Below, piece by piece: positions 7,703 to 16,029 of a stretch of 64,000 bases of DNA (its first letter is position 1; each line of letters opens with the position of its first letter). The stretch comes from DASUPK01 sp963774305 (lineage in GTDB: Bacteria > Actinomycetota > Thermoleophilia > Solirubrobacterales > 70-9). The translations under genes were made by a program, and so were the position numbers. The DNA is taken from contig CAVZEM010000004.1 of NCBI GenBank assembly GCA_963774305.1, positions 62,001-126,000 on the forward strand, in the 5' to 3' direction. The notes below the pieces were generated by a model, which did no database searches, was not told where the DNA came from, and was given only the letters and a program-made list of their open reading frames with translations.

Positions 7703-8578
7703 ATGAACCACATGCGGGTGCTTCGGCCGGCCGACGGGTTGTACGCGTTCTACGACGGCCGCGTCGACGGCTACCGGTTCGCGGAGGGCCCGAACTGGGT
7801 CGATGAGGGAGCCCTGGCGCTCGGGATCGCGAGCTACGCGTTACTCGCCGGCGAGGAGGCGCTCGTCTATGACACGCACACCACGGTCGAGCACGCCCGT
7901 CTGGTGAGAGAGAAGCTGGAGGAAGAGGGAGCGCGCCGGTTCACGGTCGTGCTGAGCCACTGGCATCTCGATCACGTGGCGGGCACGGAGGTCTTCCAGG
8001 ATTCGGAAGTGATCTCGTCGGAGCGCACCGCCGAGCACCTGACGGACAAGCGGGCGGCGATCGAGAGCGGGGAGCTGGAAGGCCCACCGCCGATCGATCC
8101 GCTGATCCTGCCGACGCGCACCTACTCGAGCCGATTGAGCCTGAAGGTCGGAGAGGAGCCGGCGGAGCTGATCCACGCCGACATCCACAGCGATGACGCG
8201 ACCGTGCTCTGGCTCCCGGAGCGCGGAACTCTGCTATGCGGGGACACGATGGAGGACACGATCACCTACGTGGACGAGCCTGAGAGCTTCGACGCTCACC
8301 TCGCGGGCCTCGAGGCCCTGCGGCGCCTCGAGCCCGACCGGATCTTGCCCAACCACGGCGCCCCCGGCGTGATCGCCGCAGGCGGCTATCCGATCGGTCT
8401 GATCTCGGCGACCGAGCAGTACATCCGCGCCCTGCAGCGTGCCCGGAACGAGCCCGCGCCTCGGGAGCTCGGCCTGCGAGAGCTGATCGCCGAGCCGCTC
8501 GAGTCCGGATGGGTCAACTACTTCCCTCCCTACGAGGCGGTCCATCGCGAGAACCTGGAGACGGTCCTGGGCAGATGA
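7703..8578 (+). CDS. Metallo-beta-lactamase fold hydrolase
   Basis: A 291-residue MBL-fold protein with the Zn motif HWHLDH (86-91), a further metal-binding His in the region HADIHSDDAT, Asp in LLCGDTMEDT and the late His in ILPNHGAPG. The C-terminus adds a helical segment ending in PPYEAVHRENLETVLG. No subfamily-specific substrate signature was recognised, so the substrate is unknown; hydroxyacyl-glutathione-like or persulfide-type hydrolysis are possible given the redox neighbours. ATG start. The stop overlaps the next gene by 4 bp (ATGA), indicating coupling with the DsbA-like protein. Confidence 0.85.
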   Translation: MNHMRVLRPADGLYAFYDGRVDGYRFAEGPNWVDEGALALGIASYALLAGEEALVYDTHTTVEHARLVREKLEEEGARRFTVVLSHWHLDHVAGTEVFQDSEVISSERTAEHLTDKRAAIESGELEGPPPIDPLILPTRTYSSRLSLKVGEEPAELIHADIHSDDATVLWLPERGTLLCGDTMEDTITYVDEPESFDAHLAGLEALRRLEPDRILPNHGAPGVIAAGGYPIGLISATEQYIRALQRARNEPAPRELGLRELIAEPLESGWVNYFPPYEAVHRENLETVLGR

Positions 8579-9072
8579 GTGAGCTGACCAGCGCATCCGT
8601 GCCGCCGATCGGCGACGAGGACCACGTCACGGGGAAAGGGGCGGACGTGATCGTCTACGCGGACTTCGGCTGCCCGTACTGCTCGGCAGGCTGGGCGCGG
8701 CTGCGCGAGCTGCCGCTCCGGCTCTGCTTCCGGCACTTCCCGATGGCCTCCAAGCACCCACGGGCGCCCGCGCTGCATGCGGCGGCCGAGGCGGCGGGCG
8801 CCCAGGGGGCGTTCTGGGAGATGTGCGACTCGCTCTACGCAGACCGGGGGCGGGTGGACGACCCGCATCTGTGGGAGCGAGCGGAGCGCTTCGGCCTGGA
8901 TCTCGAGCGCTTTCAGGCCGACCGGCGCTCCGACGCGGTCCGTGAGCGCGTCGAGAGGGACTTCGTCAGCGGCATCCGCGCCGGGGTCGGAGGGACGCCC
9001 TGGGTGTTCGCGGGCGGCCGCGTGATCCAGGGGGAAGTGATCGCTGAGCTGGAGGTGATCGCAGCCAGCTAG
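8575..9072 (+). CDS. DsbA-family thioredoxin-like protein (cytoplasmic)
   Basis: A 165-residue thioredoxin-fold protein with an inserted helical domain, typical of DsbA/FrnE-like oxidoreductases. Active-site CPYC is at 33-36 (VIVYADFGCPYCSAGW) and the cis-Pro loop is VGGTPWVFAGGRVIQG near the end. No signal peptide or membrane segment is visible, so a cytoplasmic role is likely, unlike the membrane-anchored DsbA at 60.2 kb. The ATG at 8575 overlaps the MBL stop by 4 bp; the earlier in-frame start at 8509 would lie inside the MBL gene. The stop codon lies in the first copy of a 13-bp direct repeat. Confidence 0.88.
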   Translation: MSELTSASVPPIGDEDHVTGKGADVIVYADFGCPYCSAGWARLRELPLRLCFRHFPMASKHPRAPALHAAAEAAGAQGAFWEMCDSLYADRGRVDDPHLWERAERFGLDLERFQADRRSDAVRERVERDFVSGIRAGVGGTPWVFAGGRVIQGEVIAELEVIAAS

Positions 9073-9080
9073 CGCCCGCT

Positions 9081-9140
9081 AACAGTCGCGGGCGCGGCGG
9101 CCGCGCCTCATAAGTCGCTCCGGGCTACGCCCTCCGCTCC
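9081..9140 (-). repeat. REP-like 60-bp dispersed repeat, copy A (inverted)
   Basis: On the minus strand this reads GGAGCGGAGGGCGTAGCCCG and continues with GAGCGACTTATG and a GC-rich stem-loop, ending CGCGACTGTT. The first 20 bases are identical to copy C (39371-39430) and differ by one base from copy B (32050-32110). The stem here is GGCGCGG/CCGCGCC (9091-9097 with 9101-9107). A 13-bp direct repeat GCGCCCGCTAACA lies on both sides (9072-9084 and 9157-9169). Confidence 0.85.
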
Positions 9141-9171
9141 GGAGTGCAGCGGCCTGGCGCCCGCTAACATC

Positions 9172-9240
9172 GCCCCGACAGAGAACGAGAGTTCTTAAGC
9201 GAAAGGCCGCCAACCGGGCGGCTGAAGGGAAACAAGACAT
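9172..9240 (+). promoter_or_regulatory. pnp leader: GAAC-N4-GTTC palindrome and GC hairpin
   Basis: GAAC-GAGA-GTTC at 9183-9194 is a perfect inverted repeat matching the half-sites of a Gram-positive LexA box but with atypical spacer and flanks. A second hairpin GCCGCC/GGCGGC follows at about 9208-9222. Actinobacterial pnp leaders can carry a conserved structured motif (Actino-pnp), and PNPase leaders in other bacteria are autoregulated through a hairpin. Which of these applies is not decided by the sequence alone. Confidence 0.45.
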
Positions 9241-11511
9241 ATGAGCATGTTCGACGTAAGCCGCGTCTCGGTGGAGGTAGGCGGCGAGGAGATCTCCTTC
9301 GAGACCGGAAAGCTTGCCCGTCAGGCGAGCGGCTCCGTTGTGGTGCGCTCCGGCGACACCATGGTCCTCTGCACAGCGACCGCGGGCAACGACCGCGACG
9401 TGGACTTCCTGCCCCTCACCGTTGACGTTGAGGAGAAGCACTATGCCGCGGGCAAGATCCCCGGCTCCTTCTTCCGCCGCGAGGCGCGAGCCGGTGAGAA
9501 GGCCACACTGACCGCGCGGATGATCGACCGTCCGATCCGCCCACTCTTCCCGAAGGGCTGGCACCGCGAGACCCAGCTTGTCTCCCAGCCGCTCTCCGTG
9601 GACCACGTCCACCCGTACGACATCCTGGCGATGAACGGCGCCTCCGCCGCGCTCGCGATCTCGGACATCCCGGTCGCCAAGCACGTCGGCGCCGTCCGGA
9701 TCGGAAAGCTCGACGACGACTTCGTCGTCAACCCGGAGGAGGAGCGGCTCGAGGAGCTCGACCTCGACCTGATCGTCTCCGGGACCGACGAGGCCATCCT
9801 GATGGTCGAGGCCGGCGCCGACGGCGTCAGCGAGGCCGAGATCCTGGACGCGCTCGACATCGCGCACTCCGAGATCAAGAAGCTCGTCGCGACGATGGAG
9901 GAGCTTCGCGAGAAGGCCGGCAAGGAGAAGCTCCAGATCGAGGCTCCGCAGGTCGACGAGACCACCCTCGAGTCAATCAAGAGCTCGCACGGCGCCAAGC
10001 TGGATGAGGCCACACAGGTCCAGGCCAAGCTGGAGCGCCAGGACGCGATCGACGCCGTCGAGGAGGAGGTGCTCGAGCAGTACGCGCCCCCCACCGAGGA
10101 CGAGCAGCCCGATCGCGAGCGGCTCGCCGAGGTCAAGGCGGCCTTCTCAAAGCTCGAGAAGGACATCATCCGGAAGCGCATCGCCGTCGACAAGAAGCGT
10201 CCCGACGGCCGCGCCCAGGATGAGATCCGCCCGATCGAGACGGAGATCGACGTTGCGTCGCGCTCGCACGGCTCGGCTCTGTTCACGCGCGGGGAGACGC
10301 AGATCCTCTCCAACGTGGCGCTTGGCACCACCCGCATGGACATGAAGGTCGACAACCTCGGCCTGCAGGAGACCAAGCGGTTCTGGCACCACTACAACTT
10401 CCCGCCGTTCTCGGTGGGAGAGGCCGGTTTCATGCGGGGCCCGAAGCGCCGCGACATCGGCCATGGCGCGCTCGCCGAGCGGGCGCTCCAGGCCACGATC
10501 CCCGACGAGGAGGAGTTCCCCTACGTGATCCGAGTGGTCTCCGACACGCTCGAGTCCAACGGGTCCTCGTCCATGGGCTCGGTCTGTGCATCATCGATGG
10601 CGCTACAGGCCGCCGGAGTGCCGGTTTCGGCACCGGTCGCCGGCGTCGCGATGGGCCTGATCAAGGAGGGCGACGACTACACCGTCCTCACGGACATCGC
10701 AGGCGTCGAGGACCACCTGGGCGACATGGACTTCAAGGTCGCCGGGACGTCCGAGGGCATCACCGCCCTTCAGATGGACATCAAGATCACCGGGGTCACG
10801 CTCGAGATCCTCAAGGACGCGCTGGACCAGGCGAACAAGGGCCGCCAGTTCATCCTCGGGAAGATGGCCGAGACGATCGACCAGCCGCGCGAGCAGCTCT
10901 CGCAGTTCGCGCCGAAGATCACCTCGATCAAGATCGACCCCGAGAAGATCGGTGCCCTGATCGGCAAGGGCGGCGAGACGATCCGCGGCCTCTCTGAGGA
11001 GTTCGAGGCCGAGATCGACGTCGACGACGACGGCACGGTGCGCCTCTACGCGCCCACCGGCGAGAGGGTCGACGCCCTGGCGGAGCGGATCACCGCGATG
11101 ACGAAGGACGCCGAGATCGGCGACCGCTACACCTCCGGGAAGGTGGTCAAGACCACCAACTTCGGAGCCTTCGTCGAGCTCAGCAAGGGCACCGACGGCC
11201 TGCTTCACATCTCCAATGTGAAGCCGGGTGAGCGCGTCGGCACCGTCGAGGACGTTCTCAACCAGGGCGACGAGATCGACGTCACCGTCGTCGAGGTCGA
11301 CAAGGAGCGGGGCCGCATCGGCCTGCGGCTCACCGCCGACCCAGATGTCGAGGGCAAGTCGCCCGACGAGCTCGCCGGCGTCGGCACCGGCGACCCGGGA
11401 CCGCCTAGTCGCCGTCGTGACGGCGGCGGTGGAGGCCGTGGCGGCCCCCGGCGCGATCGAGACGGCGGCGGCGGCCGCCGCCGCGAGCGCCAGGGCGGCA
11501 GGGACCGCTAG
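9241..11511 (+). CDS. pnp: Polyribonucleotide nucleotidyltransferase (PNPase)
   Basis: 3'-5' phosphorolytic exoribonuclease of RNA decay. The order is RNase PH domain 1 (GKLARQASGSVVVRSGDTMVL, GSFFRREAR), an all-alpha linker domain rich in Glu/Lys (about 230-320), RNase PH domain 2 (KRPDGRAQDEIRPIE, TRGETQILSNVALGT, SMGSVCASSMALQAAGVP, IAGVEDHLGDMDFKVAGT), a KH domain with LIGKGGETIRGL (about 570-585), and an S1 domain (TNFGAFVELSKGTDGLLHIS). It ends in a Gly/Arg-rich tail of about 45 residues, possibly for RNA or RNase interaction. ATG start; length 756 is slightly longer than usual because of the tail. Confidence 0.97.
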   Translation: MSMFDVSRVSVEVGGEEISFETGKLARQASGSVVVRSGDTMVLCTATAGNDRDVDFLPLTVDVEEKHYAAGKIPGSFFRREARAGEKATLTARMIDRPIRPLFPKGWHRETQLVSQPLSVDHVHPYDILAMNGASAALAISDIPVAKHVGAVRIGKLDDDFVVNPEEERLEELDLDLIVSGTDEAILMVEAGADGVSEAEILDALDIAHSEIKKLVATMEELREKAGKEKLQIEAPQVDETTLESIKSSHGAKLDEATQVQAKLERQDAIDAVEEEVLEQYAPPTEDEQPDRERLAEVKAAFSKLEKDIIRKRIAVDKKRPDGRAQDEIRPIETEIDVASRSHGSALFTRGETQILSNVALGTTRMDMKVDNLGLQETKRFWHHYNFPPFSVGEAGFMRGPKRRDIGHGALAERALQATIPDEEEFPYVIRVVSDTLESNGSSSMGSVCASSMALQAAGVPVSAPVAGVAMGLIKEGDDYTVLTDIAGVEDHLGDMDFKVAGTSEGITALQMDIKITGVTLEILKDALDQANKGRQFILGKMAETIDQPREQLSQFAPKITSIKIDPEKIGALIGKGGETIRGLSEEFEAEIDVDDDGTVRLYAPTGERVDALAERITAMTKDAEIGDRYTSGKVVKTTNFGAFVELSKGTDGLLHISNVKPGERVGTVEDVLNQGDEIDVTVVEVDKERGRIGLRLTADPDVEGKSPDELAGVGTGDPGPPSRRRDGGGGGRGGPRRDRDGGGGRRRERQGGRDR

Positions 11512-11520
11512 GTCCTCCGC

Positions 11521-12801
11521 GTGGCTGCGCCCGAAGCACAGATAACCGAGCTCGACTCCGGGATCCGGGTCGTCACCGAGGCGGTCCCCTCGGTGAGATC
11601 CGTCGCCCTGGGGCTCTGGGTTCGGACAGGCTCGAGGGACGAGACGCCGGCTCAGGCCGGCGTCTCGCATTTCCTGGAGCACCTGCTGTTCAAGGGCACC
11701 AAGCGCTACTCGGCGATCGAGATCGCCGAGGTCTTCGACGGCCTGGGTGCCGCGGTGAACGCGGCGACGGGCAAGGAGTCGACGAATCTCTACGCACGCT
11801 TCCTCGACACCCACACCGACGAGGCCTTTGACCTGCTCGCGGAGATGCTGCTCGGCCCGACCTACCCCGAGATCGACTCCGAGCGCGAGGTGGTGCTCGA
11901 GGAGATCGCGATGTACGAGGACGAGCCCCAGGACAAGGTTCACGACGTGCTCGATCACGCCGTCTTCGGCGGACACCCGCTCGGCAGGCGGGTCCTCGGC
12001 GAGGCCGAGGTGATCAGCTCGATTCCGGTCCCTGACATCGACGCCTACCACCGGGCCCGCTACACAGGCGGAAACGTCGTCGTCGCCGCCGCGGGCAACA
12101 TCGACCACGATCAGATCGTTGAGCTCAGCAAGCGGCACGTGGAGCCACCTGCCGCCAACGGAGACGGTCCGGCGCTCGAGGCCCCGCAGGTGGACGGCGC
12201 ACGGGTCGCCTTCCAGCAGAAGGAGACCGAGCAGTTCCACATCTGCTTCGGCGGCCCGGGCATCAACCGCGGCGACGATCGCCGCTACTCGCTCGGCATC
12301 CTCGACGCCGTTTTCGGCGGCTCGACCTCATCGCGTCTCTTCCGCGAGGTTCGCGAGAAGCGGGGGCTGGCCTACTCGGTGGGCTCCTACACCCAGCAGT
12401 ACGTGGACAGCGGGCTGATCGGCCTCTACGTCGGAACGCGCCAGGACAACGTCCAGGAGGCCTGCGAGATCATCGGCCGCGAGCTCGCCTCGATCCACAC
12501 CGAGGGCATCAGCGACGACGAGCTGGACCGCGCCAAGGAGCACGTCAAGGGCCGGATGGTGCTCTCCTCGGAGTCCACCGCCGCCCGCATGGGCCGGATC
12601 GGCAAGTCGGTCCTCTTCGACACGCCGCTCCTGACCCTCGACGAGCTGCTCGAGAGGGTCGACGGGGTCACCTCCCAGGACGTCGCCGAGCTCGCCCGCG
12701 AGCTCTACGCGCCCGACGCACTTTCGGCTGCCGCGATCGCGCCGGATGAGGACCGGTTCCGGGCCGCCCTCGCCCCGGTCAGCGAAGCGCTCGCCGCGTA
12801 G
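11521..12801 (+). CDS. M16 family zinc metallopeptidase (insulinase-like)
   Basis: Single-chain M16 peptidase of 426 residues with the inverted zinc motif HFLEH at 50-54 and the downstream Glu cluster (EREVVLEEIAMYEDEPQD) that supplies the third ligand. The C-terminal half carries the conserved RxxY-type block (SSRLFREVREKRGLAYSVGSYTQQY), so it has both M16 lobes in their usual single-chain form. GTG start 9 bp after pnp; pnp-M16 peptidase-dapB is a common actinobacterial order. Its substrate is unknown. The stop overlaps the GTG of the next gene by 1 bp. Confidence 0.93.
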   Translation: MAAPEAQITELDSGIRVVTEAVPSVRSVALGLWVRTGSRDETPAQAGVSHFLEHLLFKGTKRYSAIEIAEVFDGLGAAVNAATGKESTNLYARFLDTHTDEAFDLLAEMLLGPTYPEIDSEREVVLEEIAMYEDEPQDKVHDVLDHAVFGGHPLGRRVLGEAEVISSIPVPDIDAYHRARYTGGNVVVAAAGNIDHDQIVELSKRHVEPPAANGDGPALEAPQVDGARVAFQQKETEQFHICFGGPGINRGDDRRYSLGILDAVFGGSTSSRLFREVREKRGLAYSVGSYTQQYVDSGLIGLYVGTRQDNVQEACEIIGRELASIHTEGISDDELDRAKEHVKGRMVLSSESTAARMGRIGKSVLFDTPLLTLDELLERVDGVTSQDVAELARELYAPDALSAAAIAPDEDRFRAALAPVSEALAA

Positions 12802-13241
12802 TGGCGGACCTCGAGTCGAAGTACCGGCCGATCCTCGAAGGTCAATTGGAGCAAGGCGAGGAGCTGCGCGGCCTCTGCATCGGCTCTCAGCAGAGGGGCT
12901 TCTTCAAGGGAGGGGCTGCGGTGATTGGCGTCACCGATCGCCGTCTGATGCTGCAGCCCCTTGATCGTCGTGGCAACCAGGATGGACCGCCGGAGTCGAT
13001 CGCTCCTCAGCAGGTCGCGTCGGCGAAGGCCGGCGGCGCGGGGGGCGGCTGGTACACGGTGACCACAGGGATCCTCGATCACGCCGCCGTTCAGCTCCAG
13101 ATCAAGACCACGGCGGGTGAGAAGCTCAAGCTGACGTTGATGCGCGGCAAGGGACGCATGCTCGGCGGGCTCGGCGGCGGCGAGCCCCAGCGCCAGGGCC
13201 TCGAGGCGCTCGCCGAGTGGTTTCGGGCGATCGACGCTTAA
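12801..13241 (+). CDS. PH-domain-like small protein of unknown function
   Basis: A 146-residue cytoplasmic protein with the look of a bacterial PH-like domain: VIGVTDRRLMLQPLDRR resembles the vxTnkRli.. strand found in YokE/bPH proteins, followed by alternating strands (WYTVTTGILDHAAVQLQIK, EKLKLTLMRGKG) and a final helix LEALAEWFRAIDA. A Gly-rich loop lies in the middle. The GTG overlaps the M16 peptidase stop by 1 bp and dapB starts 9 bp downstream, so it is embedded in this operon. Function not known; lipid or protein binding is only a fold-based guess. Confidence 0.7.
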   Translation: MADLESKYRPILEGQLEQGEELRGLCIGSQQRGFFKGGAAVIGVTDRRLMLQPLDRRGNQDGPPESIAPQQVASAKAGGAGGGWYTVTTGILDHAAVQLQIKTTAGEKLKLTLMRGKGRMLGGLGGGEPQRQGLEALAEWFRAIDA

Positions 13242-13250
13242 GATCGCCCG

Positions 13251-13931
13251 ATGGCCGATCCGATCAAGGTCGTCGTCTCCGGCGCGGCCGGGCGTATGGG
13301 CGATACGGCCTGCCAGGCCGTCGAGGGCGCCGACGACATGGAGCTGGTCGGCCGAGCCGATCCCGCGCTCGACACTTCTGTGAACGACGTTCTCAAACGT
13401 GCCGACGTGATGGTCGACTTCACGACCCCGGACGCGGCGCCGGCGAACGTCTTCGACGCGATCGAGGCGGGCGTGCATGCCGTCGTTGGCAGCACGGGGT
13501 TCGACCTCGACGAGCTGAAGGCCACGGTGCTGCGGGCGGACAGCAAGGCGAACTGCTTCGTCGCTCCCAACTTCGCGATCGGGGCCGTTCTGATGATGGA
13601 GGCCTCCAAGCTGATCGCGCCTCACATGCCCGAGGTCGAGATCATCGAGCTGCACGGCGACCATAAGAAGGACGCGCCGTCCGGCACCGCCAAACGAACC
13701 GCGGAGCTGATCCGCGAGGCCGGCGGGAACGTCCATGAGCCGATTCACTCGGTGCGCCTGCCGGGCCTGGTGGCGCACCAGGAGGTCACCTTCGGCGGCG
13801 AGGGCCAGACGCTCTCGATCCGCCACGACTCGATCGACCGATCGAGCTTCATGCCGGGGGTGCTGCTCGCGATCCGAGAGGTGAGCGGGCTGTCGGAGCG
13901 GTTCGTCGTGGGCCTGGAGAACCTGCTCTGA
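13251..13931 (+). CDS. dapB: 4-hydroxy-tetrahydrodipicolinate reductase
   Basis: NAD(P)H-dependent second step of the DAP/lysine pathway. The N-terminal Rossmann motif is VVVSGAAGRMG, the loop DFTTPDAAPAN and GSTGFD are present, and the substrate-binding signature is ELHGDHKKDAPSGTA with the catalytic His/Lys region. At 226 residues it is of the short type found in actinobacteria and Thermotoga, where the segment before the catalytic loop is reduced. ATG start. dapA follows 2.1 kb downstream, separated by a minus-strand gene and an amidase. Confidence 0.94.
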   Translation: MADPIKVVVSGAAGRMGDTACQAVEGADDMELVGRADPALDTSVNDVLKRADVMVDFTTPDAAPANVFDAIEAGVHAVVGSTGFDLDELKATVLRADSKANCFVAPNFAIGAVLMMEASKLIAPHMPEVEIIELHGDHKKDAPSGTAKRTAELIREAGGNVHEPIHSVRLPGLVAHQEVTFGGEGQTLSIRHDSIDRSSFMPGVLLAIREVSGLSERFVVGLENLL

Positions 13932-13934
13932 GCC

Positions 13935-14476
13935 CTAGCTAACGGCGTTGGTGGGCGGAGCTTGAATTTCCACGGTCGTGCTCACAGGGCGGCAGGTATA
14001 GCGATCGAGGATGTCTCCTCTCGACTTGGGGACGTGGATCTGGTTGGCGGTCAGCGTAAAGGTGACCGGACCGCCGGCGTAGGGAATGAGCCCGTCGCGG
14101 AACGTGCCCTGGTCGTCGGTGCCGCCGTAATCCGCTTTGACCAGCCCGGCGATGAAGCGACCCGTCTTTCCCGTCGCCCGATCCGATGGCCCCAGGTCCA
14201 CGGGCTGACCGCCTATTGTCGTGCTCGTCACTTCAACCGTGCGCCCGGCCCGGCAGTGGCGAGGTCCGTACTTGTGGCCGTGTGACAGGATCTGGCCTGC
14301 GATCCTCACCTCGAGCTCGCCTATCGGCTGGTTGATGATGCTCGCGGTGGCGGTGATCGTGTTGCCAGCGTTCGCGCTTAACCCGGTCGGCGTTCCTGCT
14401 GCCTGTGAGATCGGCCAGGCGCTCGCCATAGCGCTACCGCCATCGCCGCCGCGGTCCGCTTCGCCGGGCCGAACAT
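13935..14476 (-). CDS. Putative secreted protein, unknown function, signal peptide apparently disrupted by a frameshift
   Basis: The uninterrupted frame is 13935-14429 (164 residues, starting MASAWPISQAAGTPTG). It codes for a beta-rich, Cys-poor protein of Ig-like or carbohydrate-binding character (NAGNTITATASIINQPIGELEVRI, GGPVTFTLTANQIHVPK); I recognise no family. Just upstream, in another frame, ATG at 14476 gives MFGPAKRTAAAMAVAL. Joining the two with one extra base would produce a classic signal peptide (Lys-Arg, then a hydrophobic Ala-rich core ending SQAAG). I therefore suspect a 1-base deletion near 14430. Convergent with dapB, 3 bp apart. Confidence 0.5.
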
Positions 14477-14571
14477 GCTGCAGAGGCTACCCCGGCCTCC
14501 CGTCGCCCGTGCCTGGCTGACCGGTACCTTCACCGGATCGCACCGCCCGCAATCGAACTGGAGGAGCTGCT

Positions 14572-16029
14572 GTGACTGAGGACCTGGCAAGGCTGGACGC
14601 CACCGCTCAGGCCGAACTGGTGCGAATCGGTGAGGTGAGCCCCGAGGAGCTCACGCTGGCGGCGATCGACCGCGCTGAGCGAATCAATCCCGACCTCAAC
14701 GCGATCATCCACCCGCTCTATGAGCAGGGTTTCGAGGAGTCGCGTGGCGAGCTTCCCGACGGCCCCTTCCGCGGCGTGCCGTTCCTCTTCAAGGACCTCG
14801 GCGCCGGCCTCGCCGGGCAGCCGCTCCACATGGGGATGAAGGCGCTGAAGGAAGCGGATTTCCGCCTCCCAGTCGACACCTTCCTCGGCGCCCGTTTCCG
14901 GGACGCGGGCTTCGTCACGATCGGCAAGACCAACACCCCGGAGCTGGGCATCGTTCCGACCACTGAGCCGGAGGCGTACGGGCCCACCCACAACCCCTGG
15001 GACCTCGGGCGATCGCCTGGCGGTTCCAGCGGGGGCTCGGCGGCGGCCGTCGCCGCCGGGATCGTGCCGATCGCGCACGCGAACGATGGCGGCGGGTCGA
15101 TCAGGATCCCGGCGAGCTGCTGTGGCCTCGTCGGCCTCAAGCCGAGCCGGGCGCGAACCACGCTCGGTCCGCTGATCGGTGACACGATGAGCGGCCTCAC
15201 CGTTGAGCACGTCGTCTCGCGCTCGGTCCGCGACGTCGCGCTGGCGCTCGATGCGACCCATGGGCCAGGCCCCGGCGATCCCTACGTCGCGCCCGCTCCG
15301 TTGCGTCCCTACATCGAGGAGCTGGGGGTGGATCCCGGCTCGCTCCGGATCGCGCTCATGACCGAGTCGATCGGCACTGAAACCGAAATCGATCCGATCG
15401 TCGTCTCCGCGGCTCGCGAGGCCGCGACCATGCTCGAGGCCCTCGGCCACAGCGTGGACGAGGACGTGCCCCCTGCCCCCGATCCGAGCTTCGACCTGGT
15501 CGAGACCTTCCTGACCCGCTGGTACGCGGGCCAGACAGAGATCCTCGACCAGTTCAGCATCATCCTGGGCCGCGAGATCGGGCCGGGCGACGTCGAGCCG
15601 CTCACCTGGGCAATGGCCGAGGAGGGCCGGCGGCGCCATTCGGGCCAGTACCTGGCCGCTGTCAGCCAGCACCACGCGATCGCCCGGATGCTCGGCATCT
15701 GGTTCGACGCAGGCCACGACCTGCTGCTGACGCCGACGATGGGCGAGCCACCTCCGCCACTGGGGAGCTTCGCAACCGACCCCGAGGACCCGCTGCGAAC
15801 GATCCATCGCGGCGAGGTGACGGCGGCGTTCACCGCGCTGATCAACGCGACGGGCAATCCGGCGATCTCGCTGCCGCTCCAGTGGAGCGACGACGGGCTG
15901 CCGATCGGGGTGCAGCTGATCGCGCCTCTCGGTCGCGAGGATGTCCTGCTCCGCGTCGCCTCTCAGCTGGAGGCGGCGCACCCTTGGGCGGAGCGGTTCG
16001 CGGCCACCTTCGCGGTACTCTCCGGCTGA
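14572..16029 (+). CDS. Amidase (amidase signature family)
   Basis: Ser-cisSer-Lys hydrolase of 485 residues. The catalytic Lys lies in VPFLFKDLG, the Gly/Ser-rich core is SPGGSSGGSAAAVAAG, and the nucleophile region is GGGSIRIPASCCGLVGLKPSR. The family includes GatA, nylon oligomer and peptide amidases; nothing here marks it as GatA, since no gatB or gatC is adjacent. GTG start. It overlaps dapA by 1 bp (TGATG). The substrate is unknown. Confidence 0.9.
   Translation: MTEDLARLDATAQAELVRIGEVSPEELTLAAIDRAERINPDLNAIIHPLYEQGFEESRGELPDGPFRGVPFLFKDLGAGLAGQPLHMGMKALKEADFRLPVDTFLGARFRDAGFVTIGKTNTPELGIVPTTEPEAYGPTHNPWDLGRSPGGSSGGSAAAVAAGIVPIAHANDGGGSIRIPASCCGLVGLKPSRARTTLGPLIGDTMSGLTVEHVVSRSVRDVALALDATHGPGPGDPYVAPAPLRPYIEELGVDPGSLRIALMTESIGTETEIDPIVVSAAREAATMLEALGHSVDEDVPPAPDPSFDLVETFLTRWYAGQTEILDQFSIILGREIGPGDVEPLTWAMAEEGRRRHSGQYLAAVSQHHAIARMLGIWFDAGHDLLLTPTMGEPPPPLGSFATDPEDPLRTIHRGEVTAAFTALINATGNPAISLPLQWSDDGLPIGVQLIAPLGREDVLLRVASQLEAAHPWAERFAATFAVLSG

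Noticed and set aside
11395..11511. Gly/Arg-rich end of pnp as a separate gene or repeat
   Set aside because: It is in frame with pnp and a plausible RNA-binding tail.
10603..12240. 545-codon minus-strand frame across pnp and the M16 peptidase
   Set aside because: Low-complexity Leu/Asp/Val/Arg translation typical of a GC-driven shadow; spans two well-supported plus-strand genes.
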